64,000 nt of DNA from positions 62,001-126,000 of the forward strand of contig CAZLQF010000001.1 in NCBI GenBank assembly GCA_964561545.1, written 5' to 3'. The notes below the pieces were generated by a model, which saw only the letters and a list, made by a program, of their open reading frames with translations, was not told where the DNA came from and did no database searches. This DNA is from CAZLQF01 sp964561545 (GTDB lineage: Bacteria > Bacteroidota > Bacteroidia > CAILMK01 > CAYYUA01). The translations under genes and the position numbers were made by a program. Numbering within the stretch: the stretch's first letter is position 1; each line of letters starts with the position of its first letter. Below, piece after piece: positions 55,397 to 64,000 of the stretch.

Positions 55397-58300
55397 TTAC
55401 CTTACCAGAACTTTTTTAACTTTCCAATGCTGATTGGTTCTCAATTTCACCAGGTAATACCCTTCAGGCAGATTACTCGCTTTGATATGATGCTGGCCCT
55501 TATTATTTAATTCCTTTTGAACACCAATCGCTTCACCGGTTAAATCAACAACGTTGACAATTGCCTTTTGATCAAAATCGCTCCTTATGTCAAGTTTAAA
55601 GCCACCGTTTTGGTAACGAGCATTGAAATTGAGATCCTGGGATGCTCGGTTTCTAATGCCGGAAGTTACTTGACCAAACTTTAGCACAAATCTTCCTTCA
55701 TCTGCACTGCTGGGATCATGTTTGAATTTTACTTTTGAGTGGTTACTGAAGTTGTAACGCTTCCCATTTTGCCTATCGTGAAGGTACACGTTCGTGTTGC
55801 TACCAAATGAATTAAGCTTAGCATCAAAGGTATATTTACCAGCTTTATTGCTTGAAAAAGCCAAAGGCACGGTCATTTCCTCTTCTACTTGGGGTAATGC
55901 ATTAATAGATGCTTTTTTACCATTGATCAAGGTAGATAAAGAAGGGATATCAGCTTTTTTTGAAGGGATATCAAATGCATCATAGCCCCCATCAAAGTTC
56001 TTGGTGGCCGCTTGCGTAAAATATACCACCACTTCATCTCGCTTTTGTTGCTCATTGTTTATGGCCAATTTAATAGAAGAATCGGGCTTATTTGATTTTT
56101 TAAAATAAGGACCATTTTGAGTGGTGCGGTCCGCATCGCCAAATTGCAACGATGGCGTACCAGATTTGGCCCACACAAAGAATGATTGCATGGGAGCAAT
56201 AACTGAACTTCCGCCATTGGTACTAATTCCATTCACATAAGTAGCAAACTGTCCGGCTTTCGGATCCCAAATGTAAACACCATCGTAAATATTCGATGTC
56301 ATTCCACTACTCACTTTATCCCAATCCAATCCCGAAGGATAAGGATTGCCTACCAAATTCCACTGGCTTGCAGAAGAAGTTAAGGTAGTAGAATAAGCAC
56401 CCTCATTGGGTTTGCCTTCAACTTCCATATTTAAGGGATAATTGGCTCCTCCCTTATCATTCTTCCAAAAATATACGTTATAGCCTTTCATGGGCTGAAA
56501 TGCGTTAGAGCGATCGGTTAAGGGGCTCCATCCATCTAAAAAAGAAGATTGGCTGCTTGGCTCATCATAATAATAAACGTTTGTACTTTGACCTTCTGAA
56601 ATGTGAAAATCGTCATGCAAATTGGTAAAGTTAATTCCACTAACCGGAGTGGCTAAATAATGCCATGCTTGATCTGTTGTTATACGTTGTTCATAAATAA
56701 CATCTCCGGAAATTGAACCATTGCCCGTTCCAGCTATCTGAGCATAGCCATTGGAATCGGCATTCAATTTAAGCTTACTATTAGTGGTCATTGTTCCACT
56801 GTTGAGCGTTAGCACGCCATTTAGCAATTGCATTCCTGCTGATGGCAAGATGACTACATCGTTTTTAATGACTGCGTTGTTAAATTCACTACTTCCTCTA
56901 ATTTCCTGAGTTTTGTTACCGTCAAATTTCACAGTACCAGCCCCAAGGACATTTGATCCTTTATTAACCAAATTACCTCTCAGTGTGAGTACATCACCTG
57001 CAAGTATGTTTAAGGATGCATTGGTGTCTATAACCACTGTACCAATCGTTTTGTTACTACTTATTTTGGGATACCGGGTTTTGCCAGATGGGATTTTTAC
57101 ATAAGCATCGGGGCTTGGGTACCCATTCATCCAATTGCTCGAATCCGACCAATCAGTATTTTGACTACCGGACCAGGTTGTAATGGTGTCAGATAAATTG
57201 CGGGTTTCATATTTGAAATCGTCCAGGTAAATTTCAGAATTACCCGGCCCATGCATAAAGGCGACATGTTTTTTGTTGCCAATCAAATTCGTATTGTTCA
57301 ATACTATATTGTATTGCTTGAAAGTTGTATCCAATTGGTTATTGGTTAAGGTATCATAACTTGTAAAAGTAGAAAGGTCCGTTGGATCTCCCATTATACC
57401 AATGATAAGTGATTCATTGCTACCAATGGTTTCCCCCGTTGCTTTAAAAGATATTTGGTTGTTACCCGAGGGTAAGTCTTTGAATGAGGGGCTCACAATT
57501 ATGGCCGTATCATTATTGTTAATGTTACCACTTTTAATTTCAATAGCATGGGGAACCGATGGAATGGTTTTGTTATGATCCGTTGAAGTAACCGTCAATA
57601 TTTGATCAGCTATATTAGCGTAAGGAGTCCAGCAAGCGGGAATTTCCGGTGCTGTTACGCCATCAAAATTTGTTTGAATTGGTGCTTTTTTGCTGGGGCA
57701 ATCGGTTGTAAAAGATAAGGGCCCCTCAAAAGTACTTTTATTTCCTGCATTACAAGTTTCCCGCACATACACATCATAATGCGTTCCAGCATTCAATCCG
57801 TTAAGCATCTTAAAGGTATCCTTGATATTGGTAACAAAATTACCGTTCCCCAAATTAAAGCCTGATGGTCCATATTCGAGTTCCCATTGATTGGTATTTG
57901 CATTGGAAGTCCATGTTATTTCAGCAGTATTTGTGTCCGGATTGGCTGCCATATCAGAAACCTTAGGGCACGTGCCTTCTTGAATTTTTAAGCTGTCAAA
58001 GTTCCAATTATCATACCCGACACCTGAGCCATTTATGATCTCAAACTTAAGTTTGAAAGTGTCGGTAAGCCCATTGGTAATGATAAATTGATCTGAGGTA
58101 AAATTCTTAGGTGCTTGACCTCCACTGTATTTAGCAAGCTTGATCCATTGATTTCCATTCCAGTAAGTCACTCCTATGCTATCATTACTTTCCGGGGTAT
58201 CTCCACAATTATTATCACTTCCAGCTCTGTAATCATAAGACACTTCAATTGAATAAGTATTACTCAAGTCAAATATGTTTGAAATAGCCTTTGCCCCGGT

Positions 58301-60454
58301 TTGACCATTTAGCTGAAGCGTATAAGTGTTATTATTGCCGCAAGTGTTGGAAGTCGTAACAGCATTGGAAGAGCTTTTTGACCAGCAATTGGGATAAGTC
58401 CTGTCAAATATCATTAAAGAGGGTGGATTGTTAACTCCACATTGCGTAGTAAATGTAATGGGGCCAGCGGAGGCACTTGTATCTCCATTGGAACAGATTT
58501 CTGCTATATAAGCCTCATAGTTCATCCCTTGCGTTAAGTTGTACAAGGTGGTATCCTCTTGTTCTGAAACCTTCATTGAATTACCTTCGGATGCAAGGTC
58601 AAACCCGGATTCACCGTATATTACTTGGTAACCAACATCAGCACTGTCGCCAGAACTCCAACTTATATTAGCCGAATTGGTGTTGATATTGCTTACCGTT
58701 AAATTGGAAGGTTGAGGACAGGGAGAAGCACCTCCACTCAAAATGAGCGCAAAATCCTGGTCATTTTGATTGTAAAGATTGTTTTTATGGGTAACCCTAA
58801 TCGTGTACCAACCTTCATCAGGATTGGCTAAGTTTACCTTTTCAACGTTATCCCTAAAATTATCACCTTTACTTGCTGCAGAAGCTGGTTTGGATGGATT
58901 TAAAACATAAGGCTGATTAACATTACCCGTAGAATCATTGATAATCCTAAGATCCAGGTCGTTCTCCAGCATTAGGTTTGAAGGGTCAAGTGCAGGTGAT
59001 GGAGGTGTTCCAGGTACATCCGTCCAGCTTGTAGTAGCTGTTAAAGGCTGATTACCATCGGAGTATACATTAAACGTAAAGGTGTCTTTATTGGCCAAGG
59101 ATCGCTCCAATATAAATCTATCACCGGAACCATTGGAAATGTGGTCAGCAGCATTTGATGTATTGAGCAACCCCCATCCATGCTTGTAATCAGGGCCCGG
59201 CTTGTTGCCTGCTTCATCAGCGGTATGAATGACCAAGCCTTTTAAAGTTGCCGACTCCATGTGGCGGGAATTCAAGTTGTAATAATGTTCTTGTAAGAGG
59301 GTTAAAGACCCGGTGGCATTGGGAGAAGACATAGAAGTACCCGTCATAGGGGTATAATCAGAGGTCGAGCCCGTACCACAAGAAGTTAAAGCGGTGCCAT
59401 TGGCTACTATATCCGGCTTAATGCGGCCATCATCTGTAGGGCCCCAACCACTGAAAGGGGTCATTTGAACATCTGAAGGTGAGGAATATCCCCCGGAAAT
59501 GTCCGATACAGCTCCAACAGTAAGAATGTTTTTAGCAACGCCTCTAGGCGTAATGCAATCGTAATCTCCATCTTTGTCCCTGCTGGCTGAGCTTTGGACC
59601 CATGTATTGGTACTATCCCTCACATAATGACTGCCCGTGTGGTTGTCATTTCGATCGTTTCCTGCGGCTTTCACGATTAAATAATGAGGAGCATTGGCAG
59701 CAATTTGATCCCAATTCTTCGAGTCGGAACTGTAATAGCCAAATCGCCAATCCTCCTCGGAATCAATGTAAATGTTACCCCACCACTCCCATCTGGATTT
59801 ACTGCCATTATACCTCCAACCCGAGATAGCTCCATAAGAATGATTGGAGATCAATAAACCGGCACTTGCTGCATTGGCCATTTCAGATTCATCGTTGCTA
59901 AAATCATAAGCATCCAGTGATCCTTGATTTGCCATTCCCTTGGCTTGGCTATTATTCCCGGCTCCTATCATAGTACCGGCCACATGGGTACCGTGCCCAC
60001 TGGTGATAGCGGCTCCATCCTGTTGCGTAACCCTTCCTGTCAAATCCTGGTGGGATTTGTAAATGGCACCACCATCCCATTGACCTATTGTGTAATTATT
60101 ACCAGATAAATTTAAACCAAGGTTACCTCCAGACCACACTTGATCAGTTGAGACCGTTTGAGCTGCAGTTAAATTTTCGGTACTGTAATAAAGTAACATA
60201 CCAGAATCATCAAACCCTTGTAGTTCAATATTATGGCTGCCTTCGGTTTCATAGCTTACAGGAAGGCCCAAAACATTGGCTACTTCAACGGCATCGGCTT
60301 TTTCATTGAGATATTCCCGCTCAAATTTTGTAGATAACGCTCTTAATTGCTGTTGATCGGTCGATTTAAGATAATCCTGAGAAACCTGGCCTAAGCCAAT
60401 ATTTCCAATAAAGGTTAGGATTACAATCAACACAATACGTCTAAACTTTTCCAT
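55397..60454 (-). CDS. Giant secreted S8 protease with FN3 domains and T9SS sorting domain
   Basis: A 1685-aa exported protease. Signal peptide 1-22, then a peptidase domain with catalytic D127, H154 (HGTHVAG), oxyanion N266 and S374 (GTSMSSP). A P-domain-like beta-sandwich follows (about 455-580), then fibronectin type III modules (about 580-670 and 840-925) alternating with jelly-roll modules. A beta-helix-like stretch (about 1150-1260) and a large C-terminal domain (SGISTNGGSS region) precede the terminal sorting domain ending HWKVKKVLVR. Parts (about 920-1110) match the partial gene at the right edge. It probably degrades protein outside the cell or on its surface. Confidence 0.93.
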   Translation of the reverse strand: MEKFRRIVLIVILTFIGNIGLGQVSQDYLKSTDQQQLRALSTKFEREYLNEKADAVEVANVLGLPVSYETEGSHNIELQGFDDSGMLLYYSTENLTAAQTVSTDQVWSGGNLGLNLSGNNYTIGQWDGGAIYKSHQDLTGRVTQQDGAAITSGHGTHVAGTMIGAGNNSQAKGMANQGSLDAYDFSNDESEMANAASAGLLISNHSYGAISGWRYNGSKSRWEWWGNIYIDSEEDWRFGYYSSDSKNWDQIAANAPHYLIVKAAGNDRNDNHTGSHYVRDSTNTWVQSSASRDKDGDYDCITPRGVAKNILTVGAVSDISGGYSSPSDVQMTPFSGWGPTDDGRIKPDIVANGTALTSCGTGSTSDYTPMTGTSMSSPNATGSLTLLQEHYYNLNSRHMESATLKGLVIHTADEAGNKPGPDYKHGWGLLNTSNAADHISNGSGDRFILERSLANKDTFTFNVYSDGNQPLTATTSWTDVPGTPPSPALDPSNLMLENDLDLRIINDSTGNVNQPYVLNPSKPASAASKGDNFRDNVEKVNLANPDEGWYTIRVTHKNNLYNQNDQDFALILSGGASPCPQPSNLTVSNINTNSANISWSSGDSADVGYQVIYGESGFDLASEGNSMKVSEQEDTTLYNLTQGMNYEAYIAEICSNGDTSASAGPITFTTQCGVNNPPSLMIFDRTYPNCWSKSSSNAVTTSNTCGNNNTYTLQLNGQTGAKAISNIFDLSNTYSIEVSYDYRAGSDNNCGDTPESNDSIGVTYWNGNQWIKLAKYSGGQAPKNFTSDQFIITNGLTDTFKLKFEIINGSGVGYDNWNFDSLKIQEGTCPKVSDMAANPDTNTAEITWTSNANTNQWELEYGPSGFNLGNGNFVTNIKDTFKMLNGLNAGTHYDVYVRETCNAGNKSTFEGPLSFTTDCPSKKAPIQTNFDGVTAPEIPACWTPYANIADQILTVTSTDHNKTIPSVPHAIEIKSGNINNNDTAIIVSPSFKDLPSGNNQISFKATGETIGSNESLIIGIMGDPTDLSTFTSYDTLTNNQLDTTFKQYNIVLNNTNLIGNKKHVAFMHGPGNSEIYLDDFKYETRNLSDTITTWSGSQNTDWSDSSNWMNGYPSPDAYVKIPSGKTRYPKISSNKTIGTVVIDTNASLNILAGDVLTLRGNLVNKGSNVLGAGTVKFDGNKTQEIRGSSEFNNAVIKNDVVILPSAGMQLLNGVLTLNSGTMTTNSKLKLNADSNGYAQIAGTGNGSISGDVIYEQRITTDQAWHYLATPVSGINFTNLHDDFHISEGQSTNVYYYDEPSSQSSFLDGWSPLTDRSNAFQPMKGYNVYFWKNDKGGANYPLNMEVEGKPNEGAYSTTLTSSASQWNLVGNPYPSGLDWDKVSSGMTSNIYDGVYIWDPKAGQFATYVNGISTNGGSSVIAPMQSFFVWAKSGTPSLQFGDADRTTQNGPYFKKSNKPDSSIKLAINNEQQKRDEVVVYFTQAATKNFDGGYDAFDIPSKKADIPSLSTLINGKKASINALPQVEEEMTVPLAFSSNKAGKYTFDAKLNSFGSNTNVYLHDRQNGKRYNFSNHSKVKFKHDPSSADEGRFVLKFGQVTSGIRNRASQDLNFNARYQNGGFKLDIRSDFDQKAIVNVVDLTGEAIGVQKELNNKGQHHIKASNLPEGYYLVKLRTNQHWKVKKVLVR

Positions 60455-60791
60455 TTTTATAAACTTTTAATTTTTCCCAACCTATTCAGTTTTTATAAAG
60501 TATTTCATGTTTATAAAAATTGAAACAAAATGATATTTAATATTATTTAAGGTAGTAAGGGGATTAGCACATAAAAGATCCGTGAAATCGTGGAACTTAT
60601 ATAAGTTCAAGTATTTTAACGCTACAAGGTTGGCTTTAAATAGAGAGAAAGAGCCACCCAATGAGAGGATCATTGGATGACTCACCTGAAGGGGACAAAG
60701 AGAAGGTTTCTTTACCCCCTTTATGACGTGAGCCCCCAAAATGTAAACAGTTCGTGTAAAATTTTTTACTTTCATATTGACTATCAAGATT
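60455..60791. other. Gap with two hairpins upstream of the giant protease gene
   Basis: 337 bp with no convincing gene. CCAATGA/TCATTGG forms a 7-bp hairpin (60658-60676). AAGGGG/CCCCTT encloses an inner AAAGA/TCTTT helix (60689-60721). They lie between two minus-strand genes and may end the mini-cargo transcript or fold in the protease leader. Confidence 0.4.
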
Positions 60792-61220
60792 TTAAATAAC
60801 CCCATTAATACTTGTACCGTTTAAAATTAATGGCTCTTTCGGCCCTACCACCCGTTGCTGATAAGCTTGCCCATCAATGACCAATCCGATTAAGAACATC
60901 CCGGATTCAATGTCATAATTGCTTGGTTGGATGGGATGTTGATATTTGCCTTTTGCTTGGCGCCTCTTTAGAATACCGGTAGTTCGTTTGCCCATGCCAT
61001 CTAAGACTTCAAGCTGTATTGAGCGGCTCTTTCGAAGGTTGTATTCCACTTGAAATACTTGCTTAAAAGGATTGGGATATACAACAACTTCAGGATTTTG
61101 TCCTGATTGATTGGTAATACCTATTACTACATCAGCACTTTTAATTTTAGATTGACTAAAACTCTTACTCGTTATCGCTGTAAATAAGAAAAATGCTATG
61201 ATTAACCTTAAAATTGGCAT
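60792..61220 (-). CDS. T9SS mini-cargo: signal peptide joined directly to a sorting domain
   Basis: A 142-aa protein consisting of a signal peptide (1-23, MPILRLIIAFFLFTAITSKS, then FSQ) and immediately a type A T9SS sorting domain beginning SKIKSADVVIG, with VVYPNPF about 17 residues later. There is no passenger. A longer frame runs upstream to 61409, but the ATG at 61220 gives a clean signal peptide and is preferred. The sorting domain is very similar to the end of the large gene at 61676-64000, in protein and DNA. Here it runs on for about 16 residues (GPKEPLILNGTSINGVI) beyond the normal end, which may weaken recognition. Confidence 0.6.
   Translation of the reverse strand: MPILRLIIAFFLFTAITSKSFSQSKIKSADVVIGITNQSGQNPEVVVYPNPFKQVFQVEYNLRKSRSIQLEVLDGMGKRTTGILKRRQAKGKYQHPIQPSNYDIESGMFLIGLVIDGQAYQQRVVGPKEPLILNGTSINGVI
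60850..61150. repeat. Copy A of a ~300-bp direct repeat encoding a T9SS sorting domain
   Basis: Shares long identical runs with 61690-61992 (for example around GAGCGGCTCTTTCGAAGG at 61021 and 61863, offset 842 bp). Identity ends at the SKIKS codons, exactly where the signal peptide of the mini-cargo begins. Confidence 0.75.
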
Positions 61221-61675
61221 GTTAGGTCCATTGAGGGACCTTTCTAAACATGAGTTCTTGTAGGAATTTTTAACCTTATTACTTGAAAAGCCTTTATAGA
61301 TGGCATTTTTAAGTACCAAACCAAAGATTGGCCTATTTAATTTGGCTTTATGAACAATTTTGACTTTTGGATAAACGCTTGTGGGTAGCATAATTCTTTC
61401 CATCTTCAATTCCTAAAGCTACTAATGTAGATTAATCTATATTAATTCGAAATTAGTCTATTTTTTATAGAAATCCATCTATTTAAATATTTTTTTCATC
61501 GATAAATAGCAAAACTGCTGAGCCCACTAAATATGCTTTTTATTGAGATAAATTAGTCAGATAATTCTAAATTCAGGACGATAGGACAAGGGTTGAGTGC
61601 ATAGGATGTGGTAGAATATTCTGAAATACAATTAAGTTCAAAAAAACTTATATTCAACAGAATGGTGATAAGTTC
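61221..61675. other. AT-rich gap between the mini-cargo and the large Ig-repeat gene
   Basis: 455 bp without a convincing gene. A 6-bp hairpin, AGGTCC/GGACCT with a 6-nt loop (61224-61241), sits 3 bp before the mini-cargo start on its strand and may influence translation. The rest is AT-rich. Confidence 0.4.
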
Positions 61676-64000
61676 TTACCTCGACCTTATTACCATTCGC
61701 TCGTAAGTTTCCCCATCAATAACTAATCTTATTAAGAACATTCCGGTTTGTATGTCATAATTGCCTGGTTGAATGCGATGTTGATATTTGCCTTTTGTTT
61801 GGCGCTCCTTTACAATACCGGTAATTCGTTTGCCATGGCCATCGAAGACTCCAAGCTGTATTGAGCGGCTCTTTCGAAGGCTGTATTCCACCTGGAATGC
61901 TTCCTTAAAGGGATTGGGATATACATCAAATTCAGGCTTTTGTCTTGATTGATTGGCAATACCTACTGCTACATCAACACTTTTAATTTTGGAACTACTA
62001 CATTCTTTATTATTGGTAACGGTTAATTTAATGCTATAAACACCAGGATTGGCAAATTGGAATTTGGGTTTTACTTGATTTATTAAACCTCCCTGTATAT
62101 GCCAATCATAATTAATATGGTATTGTTCATTAGGCACAAATTGATAATTGTTTCCTGTAAGACGATTAGTGGTAAAATTACTTGATGGGATTTCATATAC
62201 ATCCAACGATTGAGTGACAGTAGCTGTACAGTTATTACTATCTGAATAAGTATAAGCAACATCATGACTACCCGCACCAGCCAATGATGGATCAAAACGA
62301 TTATTGGTAACGGCTTTTCCGGAATAACTACCACCAATTGGCAACCCAGCTTTTAGTTCAACCATAGAATCATTGGTGCAATAATCTTTAAATGCCCGTA
62401 AACTTACATCAGGTGCTGGCTTAACTTTAATTGATCGGGTGCCCGTATCACGGCATCCATTGGAATCGGTGTATGTATAGCTTATAGAATGATCACCCAC
62501 TCCAGCTGCATCTGGTTTGAACAGACTATCGGTAACGCCAACTCCCCAATAATTGCCGCCACTTGGTTTACCATGATTTAGCAATAACGAGCCTTCATTG
62601 GCACACCTATCACTAAAGGAATTTAAACTTACTGGCTGAGGATCGTGAACAGTAACCATTTGAGATGCTGTATCTGTGCAGCCATTTTTATTGTAGCTAT
62701 AGCTGATTTTATGATTCCCGGCAGTTATTTTTTGAGAGTCCAATCCATCGGCATTTTCACCATCTACCAAATAGGTACCTCCTGCAGGGTTTCCTGCATT
62801 AAGCACCACCCTTGTTTCATTGGCACAGAGATCTTTAGATACATTTAACTTCACGGTTGGCAGAGATTTGACGGTTATAAAATTCATTGCTGTATCCTTG
62901 CAACCATGTTGATCTTTATAAGTGTATGTAATGTTGTGTGTATCCACGCCAGCTGCTGATGGATCAAAAATATTACCCGATAAACCGCTGCCATGGTAAG
63001 TTCCGCCACTTGGGCTTCCTGAAGTTAAATTTAAAGGCGAAGTATTTTTACAAACCTCACTCATGCTATCTAAAACAACTTTTGGTTTTTTATTAACCGC
63101 CACTGAAGCTGAAGCCGTATCGCTACATCCTTGGTCATCATTGTAATGATAATAAATGTCATGGTTACCAGTATCTGCTATGGTAGGGTTAAATTTATTA
63201 CCGTTAACACCAGGTCCATCATAAGTAAATCCTTTAACTGGCCCACCGTTAAGCACTATGGATGATGCATCTGAACAAAGATCAGTAAGTGGACTTAAGT
63301 TTACATCAATACATTCATAAGAGAAATCATCCAGATAAATTTTATTAGAACCAGTCCCATGCATTAATCCCATAAAGTTACCATTGCCCATGCGTCCGGT
63401 GTCATTAAGTAGGATGGTGTATTCCTGAAAACTGTTTTTTAATTGCGAATGCTTAATGGTGTCATAAGCCGTAAAAGTAGAAGCATCCTCAGGATCATTG
63501 ATTATACCAATGATTAAATTTTCGGATATCCCGCCACCTGACTTTGCAGCTTTAAACTTAACCTGTTTAGTACCATTTCCCAAATCCTTTAATTCAGGAG
63601 TTACCAATAAAGCTGTATCTGAATTATTTAGGTTTCCAGCTTTTAGCTCAAACACATTGGGTTGAGTGGGTACTGCAACCCCTTGATCAGTTGAATCAAC
63701 TAATATTACTTGATTGCCTTTATCAACTTTGTTCCAACAGTTAGGAAAATCGGAATTATAACCATCATCAAAGGGTTGGATATAAGGCGTTGATTTAATT
63801 TCACAATCAGTAGTAAAACTTACCGGCCCAATAAAAGTACTGGTATCTCCAAGCCCACAAATCTCTCTGACATACACGTCATATGATGTATTGCCCTTTA
63901 AATTGGTAATGGTATAATTGGTATCACTAATGCCCGGAATTAAAGTTCCATTACTGAAGGAATCATTTTTTGTCTTGTAAAGAAGCTGCCAATCATTGTT
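61676..64000 (-). CDS. Large T9SS cargo with Ig-like and PKD repeats, 5' end outside window
   Basis: The frame is open from the right edge (774 residues visible); the N-terminus and signal peptide lie beyond. Order seen: end of a fibronectin type III module (to the SFTTDC element), a jelly-roll module ending YLDDFSYEC, five tandem Ig-like repeats of about 73 residues, each with two cysteines (CxN ... GG.Y ... NGCxDT), and a PKD-like domain (about 605-680). The type A sorting domain has DVYPNPF and ends MVIRSR. The first part is homologous to residues 920-1110 of the 1685-aa protease. Whether a catalytic domain precedes it is unknown. Confidence 0.88.
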   Translation of the reverse strand, partial: NNDWQLLYKTKNDSFSNGTLIPGISDTNYTITNLKGNTSYDVYVREICGLGDTSTFIGPVSFTTDCEIKSTPYIQPFDDGYNSDFPNCWNKVDKGNQVILVDSTDQGVAVPTQPNVFELKAGNLNNSDTALLVTPELKDLGNGTKQVKFKAAKSGGGISENLIIGIINDPEDASTFTAYDTIKHSQLKNSFQEYTILLNDTGRMGNGNFMGLMHGTGSNKIYLDDFSYECIDVNLSPLTDLCSDASSIVLNGGPVKGFTYDGPGVNGNKFNPTIADTGNHDIYYHYNDDQGCSDTASASVAVNKKPKVVLDSMSEVCKNTSPLNLTSGSPSGGTYHGSGLSGNIFDPSAAGVDTHNITYTYKDQHGCKDTAMNFITVKSLPTVKLNVSKDLCANETRVVLNAGNPAGGTYLVDGENADGLDSQKITAGNHKISYSYNKNGCTDTASQMVTVHDPQPVSLNSFSDRCANEGSLLLNHGKPSGGNYWGVGVTDSLFKPDAAGVGDHSISYTYTDSNGCRDTGTRSIKVKPAPDVSLRAFKDYCTNDSMVELKAGLPIGGSYSGKAVTNNRFDPSLAGAGSHDVAYTYSDSNNCTATVTQSLDVYEIPSSNFTTNRLTGNNYQFVPNEQYHINYDWHIQGGLINQVKPKFQFANPGVYSIKLTVTNNKECSSSKIKSVDVAVGIANQSRQKPEFDVYPNPFKEAFQVEYSLRKSRSIQLGVFDGHGKRITGIVKERQTKGKYQHRIQPGNYDIQTGMFLIRLVIDGETYERMVIRSR
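61690..61992. repeat. Copy B of the ~300-bp direct repeat (C-terminus of the large cargo gene)
   Basis: Homologous to 60850-61150 at both DNA and protein level; differences are scattered substitutions, so the duplication is not very recent. Confidence 0.75.
62198..63304 (-). repeat. Five tandem Ig-like repeats in the partial cargo gene
   Basis: Five units of about 73 codons, each with the pattern C-x-N, L-x-x-G-x-P-x-GG-x-Y, F-x-P, Y-x-Y-x-D and NGC-x-D-T. The third lacks the FDP element and is shorter, the fifth has NNC in place of NGC. Confidence 0.75.

Noticed and set aside
60482..60805. 107-codon minus-strand frame overlapping the mini-cargo end
   Set aside because: No signal or domain, composition unlike neighbouring proteins, and it covers two hairpins in an intergenic region.
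61221..61409. 63-residue N-terminal extension of the mini-cargo frame
   Set aside because: It would bury the signal peptide; the internal ATG at 61220 gives a standard export signal.
48386..63304. Possible CRISPR-like regularity in the repeated regions
   Set aside because: The repeats are in-frame protein-coding domains with diverged DNA, not short identical repeats with unique spacers.

Overview
The window looks like chromosomal DNA of a member of the Bacteroidota, most likely an aerobic, marine-type Cytophagales. The grounds are the type IX secretion (T9SS) C-terminal sorting domains on several very large secreted proteins, a PorV/PorQ-family protein, a TonB-dependent receptor with an N-terminal carboxypeptidase-regulatory-like domain, promoter-like TAnnTTTG boxes, scarce Shine-Dalgarno sequences and a rsgA/dtd/mazG neighbourhood. 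No tRNA, rRNA, CRISPR array, insertion sequence or prophage could be recognised. Genus assignment is not possible from the sequence alone.

Layout. 0-7 kb: glutamate dehydrogenase, a GT-C type membrane glycosyltransferase, the GTPases HflX and RsgA, then dtd and a MazG-like pyrophosphohydrolase. 7-10 kb: an AT-rich sulfotransferase-like gene, then two consecutive enzymes of the kynurenine pathway (3-hydroxyanthranilate dioxygenase and ACMS decarboxylase). 10-15 kb: a tripartite export set (adaptor, MacB-type permease, TolC) with no ATPase and a 0.9 kb gap where one might be expected. 15-31 kb: envelope proteins, a long PurF-like amidotransferase, a DUF2723 membrane protein, gapA and ppsA (lower glycolysis/gluconeogenesis), a radical-SAM-like protein without its cluster cysteines, a histone-deacetylase-like enzyme, a cystathionine gamma-synthase-family enzyme and a small degenerate ABC-F-like protein. 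31-35 kb: FKBP lipoprotein, another lipoprotein, rhomboid protease, 2-hydroxyacid dehydrogenase. 35-44 kb: a tight three-gene cluster of TonB receptor, 1289-aa secreted protein and PorV-like protein, closed by a strong terminator. 44-46 kb: greA, a HIT protein, ruvC and an unknown membrane protein. 46-64 kb: a T9SS cargo region with a 1211-aa repeat protein, a free-standing sorting-domain-like 86-aa protein, a DUF434 protein, two subtilases, a secreted nuclease/phosphatase-fold protein, a 142-aa protein made only of a signal peptide and a sorting domain, and the 3' part of a large Ig-repeat protein running off the right edge.

The most unusual items are two intact reading frames that keep the body of an enzyme family but have lost its catalytic motifs: the pseudo-radical-SAM protein at 26306-27592 and the ABC-F remnant at 30425-31063. 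The second has its own promoter-like signals and a 20-bp operator-like direct repeat. The third is the T9SS mini-cargo at 60792-61220, which shares an approximately 300-bp duplicated segment with the end of its large neighbour.
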